From Elusimicrobiota bacterium (lineage in GTDB: Bacteria; CG03; SLGR01; PWQF01): a stretch of 45,462 nt of DNA. A program made the translations under genes and the position numbers. Positions 16,783 through 24,466 of the stretch are shown here, one piece after another. Each line of letters opens with the position of its first letter. Position 1 is the first letter of the stretch. Below the pieces are notes generated by a model, which was not told the DNA's origin, did not search any database, and was given only the letters and a program-made list of their open reading frames with translations. The stretch is taken from positions 1 through 45,462 of the forward strand of contig PWOI01000091.1 of assembly GCA_003557485.1 (NCBI GenBank), read 5' to 3'.

Positions 16783-17139
16783 TTATTTATTTTTGCCGTT
16801 ATCCTGTCCGTAAGATTCTTCGGAAGGTTCGTACTCCTCTATTTTCTCCTCAAGCTCCCTTATTTTAAGCTGCAACTTCTCTTCCTTGGCTTTAAGGGCG
16901 CCGTTATCCTTATCAAGAATAGAGATTTTCTTCTTAAGTTTCGATTGGGACAGAAAGCCCAGCAAGGCGGAAAGAACAACACCAATAAGTATTGTTCCAA
17001 GCACTATTACAACCAGAGACATATTTGAAATAATGGGCCTATTGAAAAAATAGATATTAACCGACTCTTGATTTGATACTGCAAATACTGCAACCAAAAA
17101 GGCAAAAAGACTTAATATTATAAGTTTAAACTGACTCAT
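16783..17139 (-). CDS. LapA-domain (DUF1049) inner-membrane protein
   Basis: 118 residues with two membrane segments (about residues 5-21 and 39-63) joined by the motif NQESVNIYFFNRPI, as in LapA/DUF1049 proteins, followed by a highly charged coiled coil (about 66-105, KLKKKISILDKDN and beyond) facing the cytoplasm. E. coli LapA works with LapB in controlling LpxC turnover and lipopolysaccharide levels, but many genomes carry LapA-domain proteins without LapB, so the role here is open. The ATG overlaps the PilZ gene stop (ATGA), with GGGAG four bases upstream. Confidence 0.85.
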   Translation of the reverse strand: MSQFKLIILSLFAFLVAVFAVSNQESVNIYFFNRPIISNMSLVVIVLGTILIGVVLSALLGFLSQSKLKKKISILDKDNGALKAKEEKLQLKIRELEEKIEEYEPSEESYGQDNGKNK

Positions 17140-17594
17140 TTTTCTCCCTCTTCTTTAAATTCCTTTTTTATACTCTTGCCGCATAGCGGGCTGAAACTGC
17201 ATCCCGGAAAACAGGCTTTATCACGTTTAACAATAAATCTCACTTCACATATATCGTAATCTTCAGCCATTTTTTCAACCACCTGTTTAAGTTTACGGCT
17301 TTCTTTATCGAATGTCACTCCTACCATATGCACATCTTCAAATTTTCGTTCAACCCGCACGATCTTGCCGCGCATTTGTCTCTTAACTCCCATAAAATCC
17401 AGATCAAGTTCTATCATGCTGCCTTCCGGAATATGGTCAAATACAATCAGGGCCATGCCTCCCGCGGAAATATTAGCAAGTATGCCGGGAATTGTCTTGT
17501 CATAATGTTCGCTGTGAAACTCAAGCCGCATCGGCTTTGCAATTGAAAGCGTAAGCGGCAGCCTCTTATTTGATCTTCTTTCGTTTTCAGTCAT
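17136..17594 (-). CDS. PilZ-domain protein with C-terminal cysteine cluster
   Basis: A 152-residue protein. The PilZ c-di-GMP-binding residues are largely present: an Arg-rich loop RRSNKR (6-11) and NISAGG (41-46), where the usual D/NxSxxG is satisfied. After the beta barrel there is an unusual tail with Cys116, Cys128, Cys132 and Cys138, in the region DKACFPGCSFSPLCGK, which could bind a metal or iron-sulfur cluster. It is cytoplasmic. It is first in the operon pilZ-lapA-mutS-mutL-miaA, with an AGAGG site before the ATG and a promoter at 17679-17707. A c-di-GMP response of LapA or of the cell envelope is a guess from adjacency only. Confidence 0.85.
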   Translation of the reverse strand: MTENERRSNKRLPLTLSIAKPMRLEFHSEHYDKTIPGILANISAGGMALIVFDHIPEGSMIELDLDFMGVKRQMRGKIVRVERKFEDVHMVGVTFDKESRKLKQVVEKMAEDYDICEVRFIVKRDKACFPGCSFSPLCGKSIKKEFKEEGEK

Positions 17595-17678
17595 TAAGTA
17601 CCTCTTCTGCTTCTATAGCCTGCCTGATCGCGCATTCTTTGAAATTTTCAAGTATACATATGCTATGTTTCTTTTATT

Positions 17679-17707
17679 CTTATAGATATTTTTATCTTTT
17701 TTTTCAA
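17679..17707 (-). promoter_or_regulatory. Sigma70-type promoter for pilZ-lapA-mutS-mutL-miaA
   Basis: On the minus strand TTGAAA (17702-17707), a 17-base spacer and TATAAG (17679-17684), lying in the 154-base gap between miaB and pilZ. The leader would be about 78 bases long and includes a short TTTGAAATTTTCAA-like palindrome. Confidence 0.6.
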
Positions 17708-17728
17708 GTTCTGACGCTGCACCACCAC

Positions 17729-17760
17729 AGAATAAACTTACTGTTCTTCTAGTTTATTCT
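17729..17760. repeat. 9-bp inverted repeat across the miaB stop codon
   Basis: AGAATAAAC (17729-17737) and GTTTATTCT (17752-17760) are perfect inverse copies separated by 14 bases, straddling the miaB stop at 17749. The stem is AT-rich and lacks a T run on the transcribed side, so it is not a standard terminator, but it could mark the mRNA end or a processing site. Confidence 0.5.
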
Positions 17761-19023
17761 CTCGCCTTTAAGCGAATGCGGAAGAGCCTTTTCTATTCTT
17801 ACCCTTACCTCTTCTCCGGCTGCCGCCCTGGAACCTTTAAAATGTACAATTTTGTTTTCACCCGTCCTTCCCGAATTTTCTCCATCAGAAAAAACAGTTT
17901 CCTCCCTCCCCTCAAAAAGCCTGTTTCTTTCAAGTGAAGCTGCATTACACATTTCATTAAGCTTCTTCAGCCTATCTTGTTTTTCTTCTTCTGTTACCGT
18001 TTCTTCATACCCGGCAGCTTTTGTTCCGGGTCGCGAAGAGTATTTAAAGGTATAACTCTGGTCAAATTTAATTTTTTTAACTGCATCGATTGTCTTTTCA
18101 AAGTCAGATTCTGTTTCTCCCGGAAATCCGACTATAAAATCAGTTGAGATAGAAGCAAAGGGAATTGTTGCCCGGATATAAAGAGCTGAATCCAGATATT
18201 TGGATAAAGTATATCTCCTCTTCATCTTTTTAAGTATTTTGTCGGACCCGGACTGCAGGGGTATATGGAACATATTACAAAGGGTCTCGTTCTCCCGAAC
18301 AATATCAATTGTTTCGCGGTCCATCTTGCCCGGATATGAAGTTAAGAAGCGGACCCTCTTGAGTCTTTTCACAACCGCTGCTTCTTTAAGTATCTCTTTA
18401 AATTCCGGATGGGAATTTACCGCCTGGCCCAGCAGCGTTATTTCCTTTATACCCTTACCGCCAAGAACCCGGCACTCAGCTATTATGTCTTCTTTTTTAC
18501 GATATTTTTCTCTTCCCCTGACATAGGGTACTATACAGTACGAACAGAAGTTATCGCAACCTCTCATTATCGGGACATACCTTGCAAATTCTGATTCCCC
18601 GGCGATGACACCCGGAAAAAACTCTTTGTAGTCCCTGTTTTCGGGATCGTCCGTAAAAACACCTGATCCTGCCCCATCATAAAGAATGCCGGGCAGTTCA
18701 AACATCAAAGAAGGCCCTGCAACGACATCAACGTGAGGAAGGCGTTTTTTTATTTCTTCACCCATCCTTTGAGCCATACAACCCACAACGCATATTTTAA
18801 TGGAGGGCTTTTTATCTTTAAGGAATTTCAGCCGCCCTATATGTGAAAGGGCTTTATTTTCAGCGTGCTCCCTAACTGAGCAGGTATTGTATATAACAAC
18901 ATCGGCATCCGACTCATCGGAGATGACACTTCCGCCATATGCGGCGAAAGATTCCTCCAAACGTTTGGAGTCAGACTTATTCATCTGACACCCGAAAGTT
19001 TTGATGTAGACTGATTTTTTCAT
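17749..19023 (-). CDS. miaB: tRNA-2-methylthio-N6-dimethylallyladenosine synthase
   Basis: A 424-residue radical-SAM enzyme that adds a methylthio group to i6A37 of tRNA, the step after MiaA. Auxiliary-cluster cysteines are Cys12 (FGCQMN), Cys48 (TCSVREHAENK) and Cys82 (GCMAQ); the radical-SAM cluster is Cys156, Cys160 and Cys163 (CDNFCSYC). The C-terminal TRAM domain ends near HSLKGERIN. The usual LGQNVNSY appears as LGQAVNSHP, a mild departure at a conserved loop. The ATG overlaps the stop of the nucleotidyltransferase upstream (ATGA), so miaB seems to be translated as the third gene of that operon. Confidence 0.95.
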   Translation of the reverse strand: MKKSVYIKTFGCQMNKSDSKRLEESFAAYGGSVISDESDADVVIYNTCSVREHAENKALSHIGRLKFLKDKKPSIKICVVGCMAQRMGEEIKKRLPHVDVVAGPSLMFELPGILYDGAGSGVFTDDPENRDYKEFFPGVIAGESEFARYVPIMRGCDNFCSYCIVPYVRGREKYRKKEDIIAECRVLGGKGIKEITLLGQAVNSHPEFKEILKEAAVVKRLKRVRFLTSYPGKMDRETIDIVRENETLCNMFHIPLQSGSDKILKKMKRRYTLSKYLDSALYIRATIPFASISTDFIVGFPGETESDFEKTIDAVKKIKFDQSYTFKYSSRPGTKAAGYEETVTEEEKQDRLKKLNEMCNAASLERNRLFEGREETVFSDGENSGRTGENKIVHFKGSRAAAGEEVRVRIEKALPHSLKGERIN

Positions 19024-19565
19024 TTAAACTCCAATTCTTTTTTGAAAAGTTTAAATTCCTCTGACTTATTTTCTTTTTCAGACCACGCCTCGATGTCCTT
19101 AATATTTGTTTTTTGGTTTTTTGCTACCAACAAAGCCTGCTCCAAGGATTGGGGATCATTCCAATGATAATATGCAGCAAGCCTATCCTTAACGCAGTCG
19201 GTTGGAGTAAGCAGTGTTACTATACCTTTTCCGCTGTCCAACTTATTAAATTTTGTTATTGCCTTGCTGCCACCCAGAGTAACAGGCCAGGTGACAAATT
19301 CTATATAAAACTTACACTTTTTGATTTCAAATCTATTTGGTGCTGTTTGCTTAAAGCCGATTTCTTCAAGACAAGGTTTTATTTCCTTTATTGTGTTATA
19401 GGAAGAATAATCCAAGTCATAAGAAAGGTATTTGTTGCCAGAGTATATTGATACACACGCTCCCCCTACCAGAACCGCATCTATATTATTTTTCTTTAAT
19501 GCATAAGAGACTATGCCGGCGAATTCTTTAATTGTTATACTTTCCCAGTTGATTTTGGTCATCAA
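19020..19565 (-). CDS. Nucleotidyltransferase-fold protein (AbiEii/DUF6036-like)
   Basis: 181 residues. The N-terminal part has the polymerase-beta-type nucleotidyltransferase pattern: VLVGGACVSIY (Gly34-Gly35), then SYDLDYSS, giving the metal-binding Asp50 and Asp52, and a likely third acidic residue in KFYIEF. The rest is a helical region (LTPTDCVKDRLAAYYHWND) like that of AbiEii-type or DUF6036 proteins. Such enzymes, when toxic, transfer nucleotides to RNA or protein; some act on tRNA 3' ends (the MenT group). Toxicity here is not shown. The ATG overlaps the upstream winged-helix gene (ATGA), and its stop overlaps the miaB start (ATGA). Lys- and Asn-rich codon use stands out from neighbours, consistent with recent acquisition. 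Confidence 0.78.
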   Translation of the reverse strand: MMTKINWESITIKEFAGIVSYALKKNNIDAVLVGGACVSIYSGNKYLSYDLDYSSYNTIKEIKPCLEEIGFKQTAPNRFEIKKCKFYIEFVTWPVTLGGSKAITKFNKLDSGKGIVTLLTPTDCVKDRLAAYYHWNDPQSLEQALLVAKNQKTNIKDIEAWSEKENKSEEFKLFKKELEFK

Positions 19566-19888
19566 GGTTTTCCGGTTTTTCTCGGACGGGTTCTATTTCT
19601 GTAATATTTCTTTTTTTCTTTTTCCGGAAGCAATTTTAAGGCCTTATTTAAAAGGTTTTTAAGTTCATCTAAAAAAATATATCTAGGATTAAAAGTAAAT
19701 ATCCTTGTATTACCTTTTTTCTGACTTACAAGGACACCTCCTTCCTCTAATCTATTTAACTGCTGCTGAACACCATTAAGAGATATACTAAACGTATCTG
19801 CCATTTGTTTTGCATATCCTTCTTTGTAGACAGCTATGAAAAAAAGGATCCTTTCTATAGTAGAATTACCTAAAATTGTTTCTAACAT
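19562..19888 (-). CDS. Winged-helix transcriptional regulator paired with the nucleotidyltransferase
   Basis: 108 residues. The N-terminal two thirds form an ArsR/MarR-like winged helix: an entry helix TIERILFFIAVYKEGYA, a recognition helix SLNGVQQQLNRLEEGG and a wing VSQKKGNTRIFTFNPRY. The C-terminus is a basic tail (KEKKKYYRNRTRPRKTGK). Similar regulators are often found directly before AbiEii/DUF6036-like nucleotidyltransferases and would serve as autorepressor and possibly antitoxin. AAGGAGG lies five bases before the ATG. Two identical palindromes over its own promoter (19902-19939) are the obvious candidate binding sites. Confidence 0.8.
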   Translation of the reverse strand: MLETILGNSTIERILFFIAVYKEGYAKQMADTFSISLNGVQQQLNRLEEGGVLVSQKKGNTRIFTFNPRYIFLDELKNLLNKALKLLPEKEKKKYYRNRTRPRKTGKP

Positions 19889-19901
19889 ATATCCTCCTTG
19901 A

Positions 19902-19939
19902 TACCATGTTTTATGGTAACATTACCATGTTTTATGGTA
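19902..19939. promoter_or_regulatory. Tandem 17-bp palindromic operator
   Basis: TACCATGTTTTATGGTA occurs at 19902-19918 and identically at 19923-19939. Each has 6-base arms TACCAT/ATGGTA around GTTTT. The copies are offset by exactly 21 bases, about two DNA turns, so two dimers would sit on the same face. One copy fills the spacer and touches the -10 box, and the other covers the transcription start, a classic repression layout. Confidence 0.85.
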
Positions 19940-19947
19940 TTAATCAA
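19919..19947 (-). promoter_or_regulatory. Promoter of the wHTH-nucleotidyltransferase-miaB operon
   Basis: On the minus strand TTGATT (19942-19947), a 17-base spacer and TAATGT (19919-19924). Transcription would begin near 19912, inside the proximal palindrome. The distal palindrome lies between the -35 and -10 boxes. Confidence 0.65.
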
Positions 19948-19980
19948 GAGAAAAGAGAGATCTACGTAATCTCTATAAAA

Positions 19981-22194
19981 CTATTCTTTTTCCAGAACTT
20001 CGGAAAAACTTGAATCTTTCCCGGCAAGGACAAGAACCGTACTGGGCATATTTTCGATACGCCTGCTTATATTCTCATAACTGGCGGTAAAATTTTTACC
20101 GGGGACAGGCAGTCCGTGAAATATAATATCGGCGTTTTTTGATGACTCAATAAATATTTCATCAAAACTCCGGTTCATCCCTTCAATAACTTCATATTCC
20201 ACATCAGTGATATTATATGTAGTTATCATATTTTGAAGATTCTCCCGCGCTCCTTTTACGGCAGATTCGTCCGAAACCACAAGCTTAACCGTAAGTTTGG
20301 ACCCCCTCCATGGATCTTCCAGCCTGAGAGAATCTGCAAGTATAAGCATAAGCCCGCCGTTGCCTTCAAGCCCCCCCCACCAGACATCGATATTTTTCAC
20401 TTGCCTACCTTCCGGTTCACGGTCAAGAGGAGTGGCAGGATTATTTCTGAATATCATCGCGTTTTTGCCGCTATGGTAGATATGTTCCAAGAGTTTAAAA
20501 TACTTTTCCCGAACTTCCCTTTCTTCCCTTTCCGTATCTCCTAGAAGTATTGTGTTGGGGACAATCGGGCCCAACCCATAAGCCTCGATAAGACGTTCAG
20601 CTCCGGTAAACGGATCCGGCGCCGATATCAACCGGACCAGCGCAGGGACTCCTCGTTTATCCATATAGTCTTTAATAGCCCTCTCCAGTCCGGCTTTCTG
20701 CTTTGCGTCTTTGCTGTCATACGGAAGGACTGTAACAACAGTAAACATACCTCTTCTCTGCGTGATCATATCAGAGAGTTCAATCAGGTGCCATCTCCTT
20801 GTGGGAGCTCCCGATAAGACAAGAATATTAGGCCTCCAGTTTCTGGAATCGGGCGTCATGTCAATTTGAAAGAGGCCGGTGCGGATAAGCATCATCCATA
20901 ATCCGCTGCGGATATCACCCCACTTGCTTTCCAGGCCCCGCCGTTCAAGCCATACATATATCGATATAACAGAAAAGGCCGCAACTGCTGTTGCTGTCGG
21001 ATTAATGAGAAACATAATGGTTATACACCCTAATGCACCAAGCATTGGAAAAAACCAGTGTACCCGCAAAGACGGTTTAAAAGAAGGATTCTTTAAAAAG
21101 CTCTCAATACCTGCTGTAAAATTAAGAACAAGGTATGTAGCCAGAAAAAACATCGTAAGAACAGGAGCCAGCATATTAAGATTCCCTATATAAACAAGAA
21201 AAAGGGCTATCAGCATTGTTATGGCAGTCCCTGCCCGAGGCTCCCCTAGAACTCCCGCGCCCCGGCCAAGCCACCGCATCCAATCCGGCAGAACTCTTTC
21301 CCGGGCCATAGCCTGAAGAACCCGCGGGGCGCTAAGAAACATTCCGATGGCGCTTGAAAGAGTTGCGCCCCACACACCGAGCAGAACCAGAGCGCCCCAC
21401 CTTGCGCTGTCAAACATAACCAGAGGATTGCTTATAAGCTCACTTGCGGAAACACGCGTGGAAAATAATATTGCCAATCCCATATATACAATATAACCCA
21501 AGATAACCGCTGCCATTGTACCGAGAGGAATGGATCTTCCCGGATTTTTAAGATCTCCGGACATATTTATACCTACATCCATTCCGGTCACAGCCGGAAA
21601 GAAGACTGCAAAAACAGGCCAGAAACCTGCCCGCACGGCCGGCTCTACTGTTTGAGCCCCTGCTGGATCCGCTCCCGAGCCCAGCAGAAAAGATATCAAT
21701 GAAGCTGCTATAGCAGCCATTATCAGATACTGGGCTTTCAGCGCCGTTTTTGCAGATTTATAAGCCAGCATTGCAACAATAAAAACAGTAATTATTCCCG
21801 CAGTCCTCTGGTTTATGCTGGGTAAAGCAAAAGCAAGGCTCTCGGAAAAACCCATTATGTAAAAAGGAATTGAAAAAGCCTGGGCTATATAGAGAGGAAT
21901 ACCTATCGCTCCTCCGGCTTCAAACCCCAATGCCCTGCTGATCATATAGTATGAACCGCCAGCGCGAACTTTTTTATCCGTAGCAATAACAGATACTGAG
22001 AGGCCTGTAAGAAAAGATATACTGCTTGCAGCCGTAATGATAACAAGTGTGCCGGTTAATCCTACATTACCTACCACCCAACCCAGCCTCAAGTACATTA
22101 TCACGCCGAGTATAGTCAGTATGGATGGAGTAAATACTCCCCCGAACGTACCGAATTTTGCGTTCTCTTTTTTATCCTGCGTTCTATTTTTCAT
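19981..22194 (-). CDS. SLC12-like cation-chloride cotransporter
   Basis: A 737-residue APC-superfamily transporter. The start FGTFGGVFTPSILTILGVIMYLRLGWVVG (described here by its ends FGTFGGV and RLGWVVG) corresponds to TM1 of the Na-K-Cl/K-Cl cotransporter family, about 12 membrane segments follow to near residue 430, and the C-terminal 300 residues form the cytoplasmic domain, with WRPNILVLSG and a final nucleotide-binding-like part. It would move Cl- with Na+ and/or K+; which cation cannot be told. It follows the ClC fusion by 17 bases and is the last gene of the ion-transport operon. Amino-acid transport is the main alternative, but the C-terminal domain favours SLC12. Confidence 0.85.
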   Translation of the reverse strand: MKNRTQDKKENAKFGTFGGVFTPSILTILGVIMYLRLGWVVGNVGLTGTLVIITAASSISFLTGLSVSVIATDKKVRAGGSYYMISRALGFEAGGAIGIPLYIAQAFSIPFYIMGFSESLAFALPSINQRTAGIITVFIVAMLAYKSAKTALKAQYLIMAAIAASLISFLLGSGADPAGAQTVEPAVRAGFWPVFAVFFPAVTGMDVGINMSGDLKNPGRSIPLGTMAAVILGYIVYMGLAILFSTRVSASELISNPLVMFDSARWGALVLLGVWGATLSSAIGMFLSAPRVLQAMARERVLPDWMRWLGRGAGVLGEPRAGTAITMLIALFLVYIGNLNMLAPVLTMFFLATYLVLNFTAGIESFLKNPSFKPSLRVHWFFPMLGALGCITIMFLINPTATAVAAFSVISIYVWLERRGLESKWGDIRSGLWMMLIRTGLFQIDMTPDSRNWRPNILVLSGAPTRRWHLIELSDMITQRRGMFTVVTVLPYDSKDAKQKAGLERAIKDYMDKRGVPALVRLISAPDPFTGAERLIEAYGLGPIVPNTILLGDTEREEREVREKYFKLLEHIYHSGKNAMIFRNNPATPLDREPEGRQVKNIDVWWGGLEGNGGLMLILADSLRLEDPWRGSKLTVKLVVSDESAVKGARENLQNMITTYNITDVEYEVIEGMNRSFDEIFIESSKNADIIFHGLPVPGKNFTASYENISRRIENMPSTVLVLAGKDSSFSEVLEKE

Positions 22195-22211
22195 GAGAAA
22201 CTTCTGTTTTG

Positions 22212-24458
22212 CTATAAGCTTTCAGGTTCTTCTTCATTTTCAGGAAGAGTTTTCAGTGTGAATGTAAAGGTTGTTCCTGCTCCCATTTCGCTTTCGGCCC
22301 ATATCCTGCCTCCATGATCTTCAATTATATCCCTGCTTATTGAAAGGCCAAGGCCCTTACCCTCTTCTTTACTGTCAAGCTGCATATACTTTTTGAATAT
22401 TTTTTCAAGATTTTTTTCTGGGATACCCGGGCCGGAATCCGAGACGGATAGATATACCATATCCTTTTTGCGGTATGCAGAAATTTTAATATCGTCACCC
22501 GACCTGGTATATCTGACAGCATTGCCCAGAAGATTGGTAATCACCCAACATATTTTATGGGCATCAACACTGACCGGCGGTAAACCTTCTTGTATGTCAG
22601 ATAAAATATTAACCTGTTTTTCCGCTGCCTGTTTTTCAATTGATTTAAGAGCAAATTTAATCATCCGCTCAACTTCAGTATCCTCATGGTGGGAATATTC
22701 CAGTTTTATTTCAGGCAGTTTGCCGGAAACCTCTTTATGGTAAGCTTCCAGAATATCTTTCCTGCTTATAATGCCTTTCAATTTAACCACCTCATTTTTT
22801 TCTATGACAGGCAAATATTTCAACTTGATTTTACTTGTCAGTTTTAAGGCTTTCATTAAATCATCGTTTTCGGATAACGAGGCAGGAGAAGGGAAAGTGA
22901 TATCCTTTACCTGCAAATTTTCATTTTCGGCCTCAGAAAAGGATAAAATTTGACGGGAATTTAACATTCCAAGGAAGTTGCCGGTTTTTTCTTCAATAAC
23001 CGGCAAATGAGAATAAAATGCTTTCTTAAAGATATCTTTTGCCACTCTTATATTACAGGAAGCCTCCAGCACAACAGGATCAGTATCCATAACATCTCTG
23101 ACCGAAATATTTCTTAAAATACTGGTTTCACGAAAGGAATCAATATCTATACCTCTGTTAAGCAATTTTGTAGTATAGATATTTCTATCCTGAAAGCGTG
23201 AAGTAATAACCGTGCTTATTATACAGGCAAACATCAAAGGCAGAAAAATCATGGGTTCTCTTGTCATTTCAAAGAGTATGATTATCGCGGTTAAAGGAGC
23301 GTGGGCTGCTCCTGCAAAAACAGCTCCCATTGCAACTATACCGTAGGAACCGGCGCCGGCCACAATATCCGGAAAAAAAGAATGAAGTAATCCGCCGTAG
23401 GCGCTTCCCAGCATTGCACCTATAAAAAGAGAGGGAGCAAAAATTCCTCCGGAACCGCCGCTACCGAGCGTCAGGTCAGTAGCTAAAATTTTAGTCAGCA
23501 TCAGAGTAATAACTAAAGTTATAGGCAAATAACCATGAAGGGCCTGGACCATAACCGGATAACCCGTAGAATGGACCTGCGGAACCCACAGGGCAAGCGA
23601 ACCCAGCAATAATCCTCCCAGAGCCGGCTTTAAAAAAGAGGGAAATTTTATCTTCTCGAATAAATGTTCCAAAGAATAAAGTGAACTTGAAAAAAGCAAA
23701 GCCACTATAGCGGCAAGCACACCCAGGCCGATATACGGAATAAATTCCCAGAAACTTACGATGTAATATTCAGGAACATGAAGTAAAGCCTTGCGCAGAC
23801 CGAAAAAAAGATTTGCTATTACCGTCCCTACGACCGAAGCGACAATAATGGGAGCAAAACTATCCATTTCTATATCTTTTAATAAGACTTCTATACTGAA
23901 TATCACCCCTGCCAGGGGAGCGTTAAACGTTCCGGCAATGCCGGCGGCCGCGCCGGCTCCCAGTAAGGTCTCGGTTTTTTTCGGACTTAACTTTAAAAAC
24001 TGCCCCACGGAGGAGCCGAAAGATGAGCCGATTTGAACAATAGGGCCCTCCCGTCCGGCAGCGCCGCCCGTGCCTATACATATAGCAGAAACAAGAGCTT
24101 TCAGCGGAGCGACAAGGGGTCTAATCTTGCCGGATTTAAGAGCAACGGCTTCCATTACCTCGGGAACACCATGTCCTTTCGCCTCTTTAACAAGATAGGT
24201 GATTACTGGCCCTACAATCAATCCGCCTATAGCGGGTACAGCTATCCTATAATACCAGGGTAATGCCTGTATGGCTCCTATAAAACCTTCACCGGCAGGA
24301 GAACCGAAAAAAAGTATCTTTATGCCGTTTATTAAATAATGAAACCCTACCGCGCCCAGCCCGCCGACAACTCCGATTACTACCGACAGGGCAATCATAC
24401 CGGGCGTGTCGGCATCTTTGAAAAACTTAAAAATTGTTTTTGGTTGTATTTTAAACAT
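22212..24458 (-). CDS. ClC chloride channel/transporter fused to two CBS domains and a histidine-kinase-type ATPase domain
   Basis: 748 residues. Residues about 20-425 are a ClC protein: GHGVPEV (95-101), the gating-Glu motif GREGP (Glu137) and GSGGSGGIFAPS (332-343). At the place of the ClC-ec1 proton glutamate (Glu203) this protein has Val191 in FSIEV, as in animal ClC channels, which favours a channel over a Cl-/H+ exchanger. Two CBS domains follow (about 453-510 and 515-575). The last part, about 590-740, is a GHKL/HATPase domain with N-box NLLGNAVRYT (Asn646), DSGPGIP (Asp674) and GKGLGLSIS. The HisKA helix with phosphoacceptor His, normally before this domain, is not recognisable; the linker starts at EYSHHED. 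It starts eight bases after the antiporter stop. Confidence 0.92.
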   Translation of the reverse strand: MFKIQPKTIFKFFKDADTPGMIALSVVIGVVGGLGAVGFHYLINGIKILFFGSPAGEGFIGAIQALPWYYRIAVPAIGGLIVGPVITYLVKEAKGHGVPEVMEAVALKSGKIRPLVAPLKALVSAICIGTGGAAGREGPIVQIGSSFGSSVGQFLKLSPKKTETLLGAGAAAGIAGTFNAPLAGVIFSIEVLLKDIEMDSFAPIIVASVVGTVIANLFFGLRKALLHVPEYYIVSFWEFIPYIGLGVLAAIVALLFSSSLYSLEHLFEKIKFPSFLKPALGGLLLGSLALWVPQVHSTGYPVMVQALHGYLPITLVITLMLTKILATDLTLGSGGSGGIFAPSLFIGAMLGSAYGGLLHSFFPDIVAGAGSYGIVAMGAVFAGAAHAPLTAIIILFEMTREPMIFLPLMFACIISTVITSRFQDRNIYTTKLLNRGIDIDSFRETSILRNISVRDVMDTDPVVLEASCNIRVAKDIFKKAFYSHLPVIEEKTGNFLGMLNSRQILSFSEAENENLQVKDITFPSPASLSENDDLMKALKLTSKIKLKYLPVIEKNEVVKLKGIISRKDILEAYHKEVSGKLPEIKLEYSHHEDTEVERMIKFALKSIEKQAAEKQVNILSDIQEGLPPVSVDAHKICWVITNLLGNAVRYTRSGDDIKISAYRKKDMVYLSVSDSGPGIPEKNLEKIFKKYMQLDSKEEGKGLGLSISRDIIEDHGGRIWAESEMGAGTTFTFTLKTLPENEEEPESL

Positions 24459-24466
24459 TGTTTCGA

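Noticed and set aside
17729-17760. Rho-independent terminator after miaB
   Set aside because: The 9-bp inverted repeat is perfect but AT-only in most of the stem and lacks a T run on the transcribed strand.
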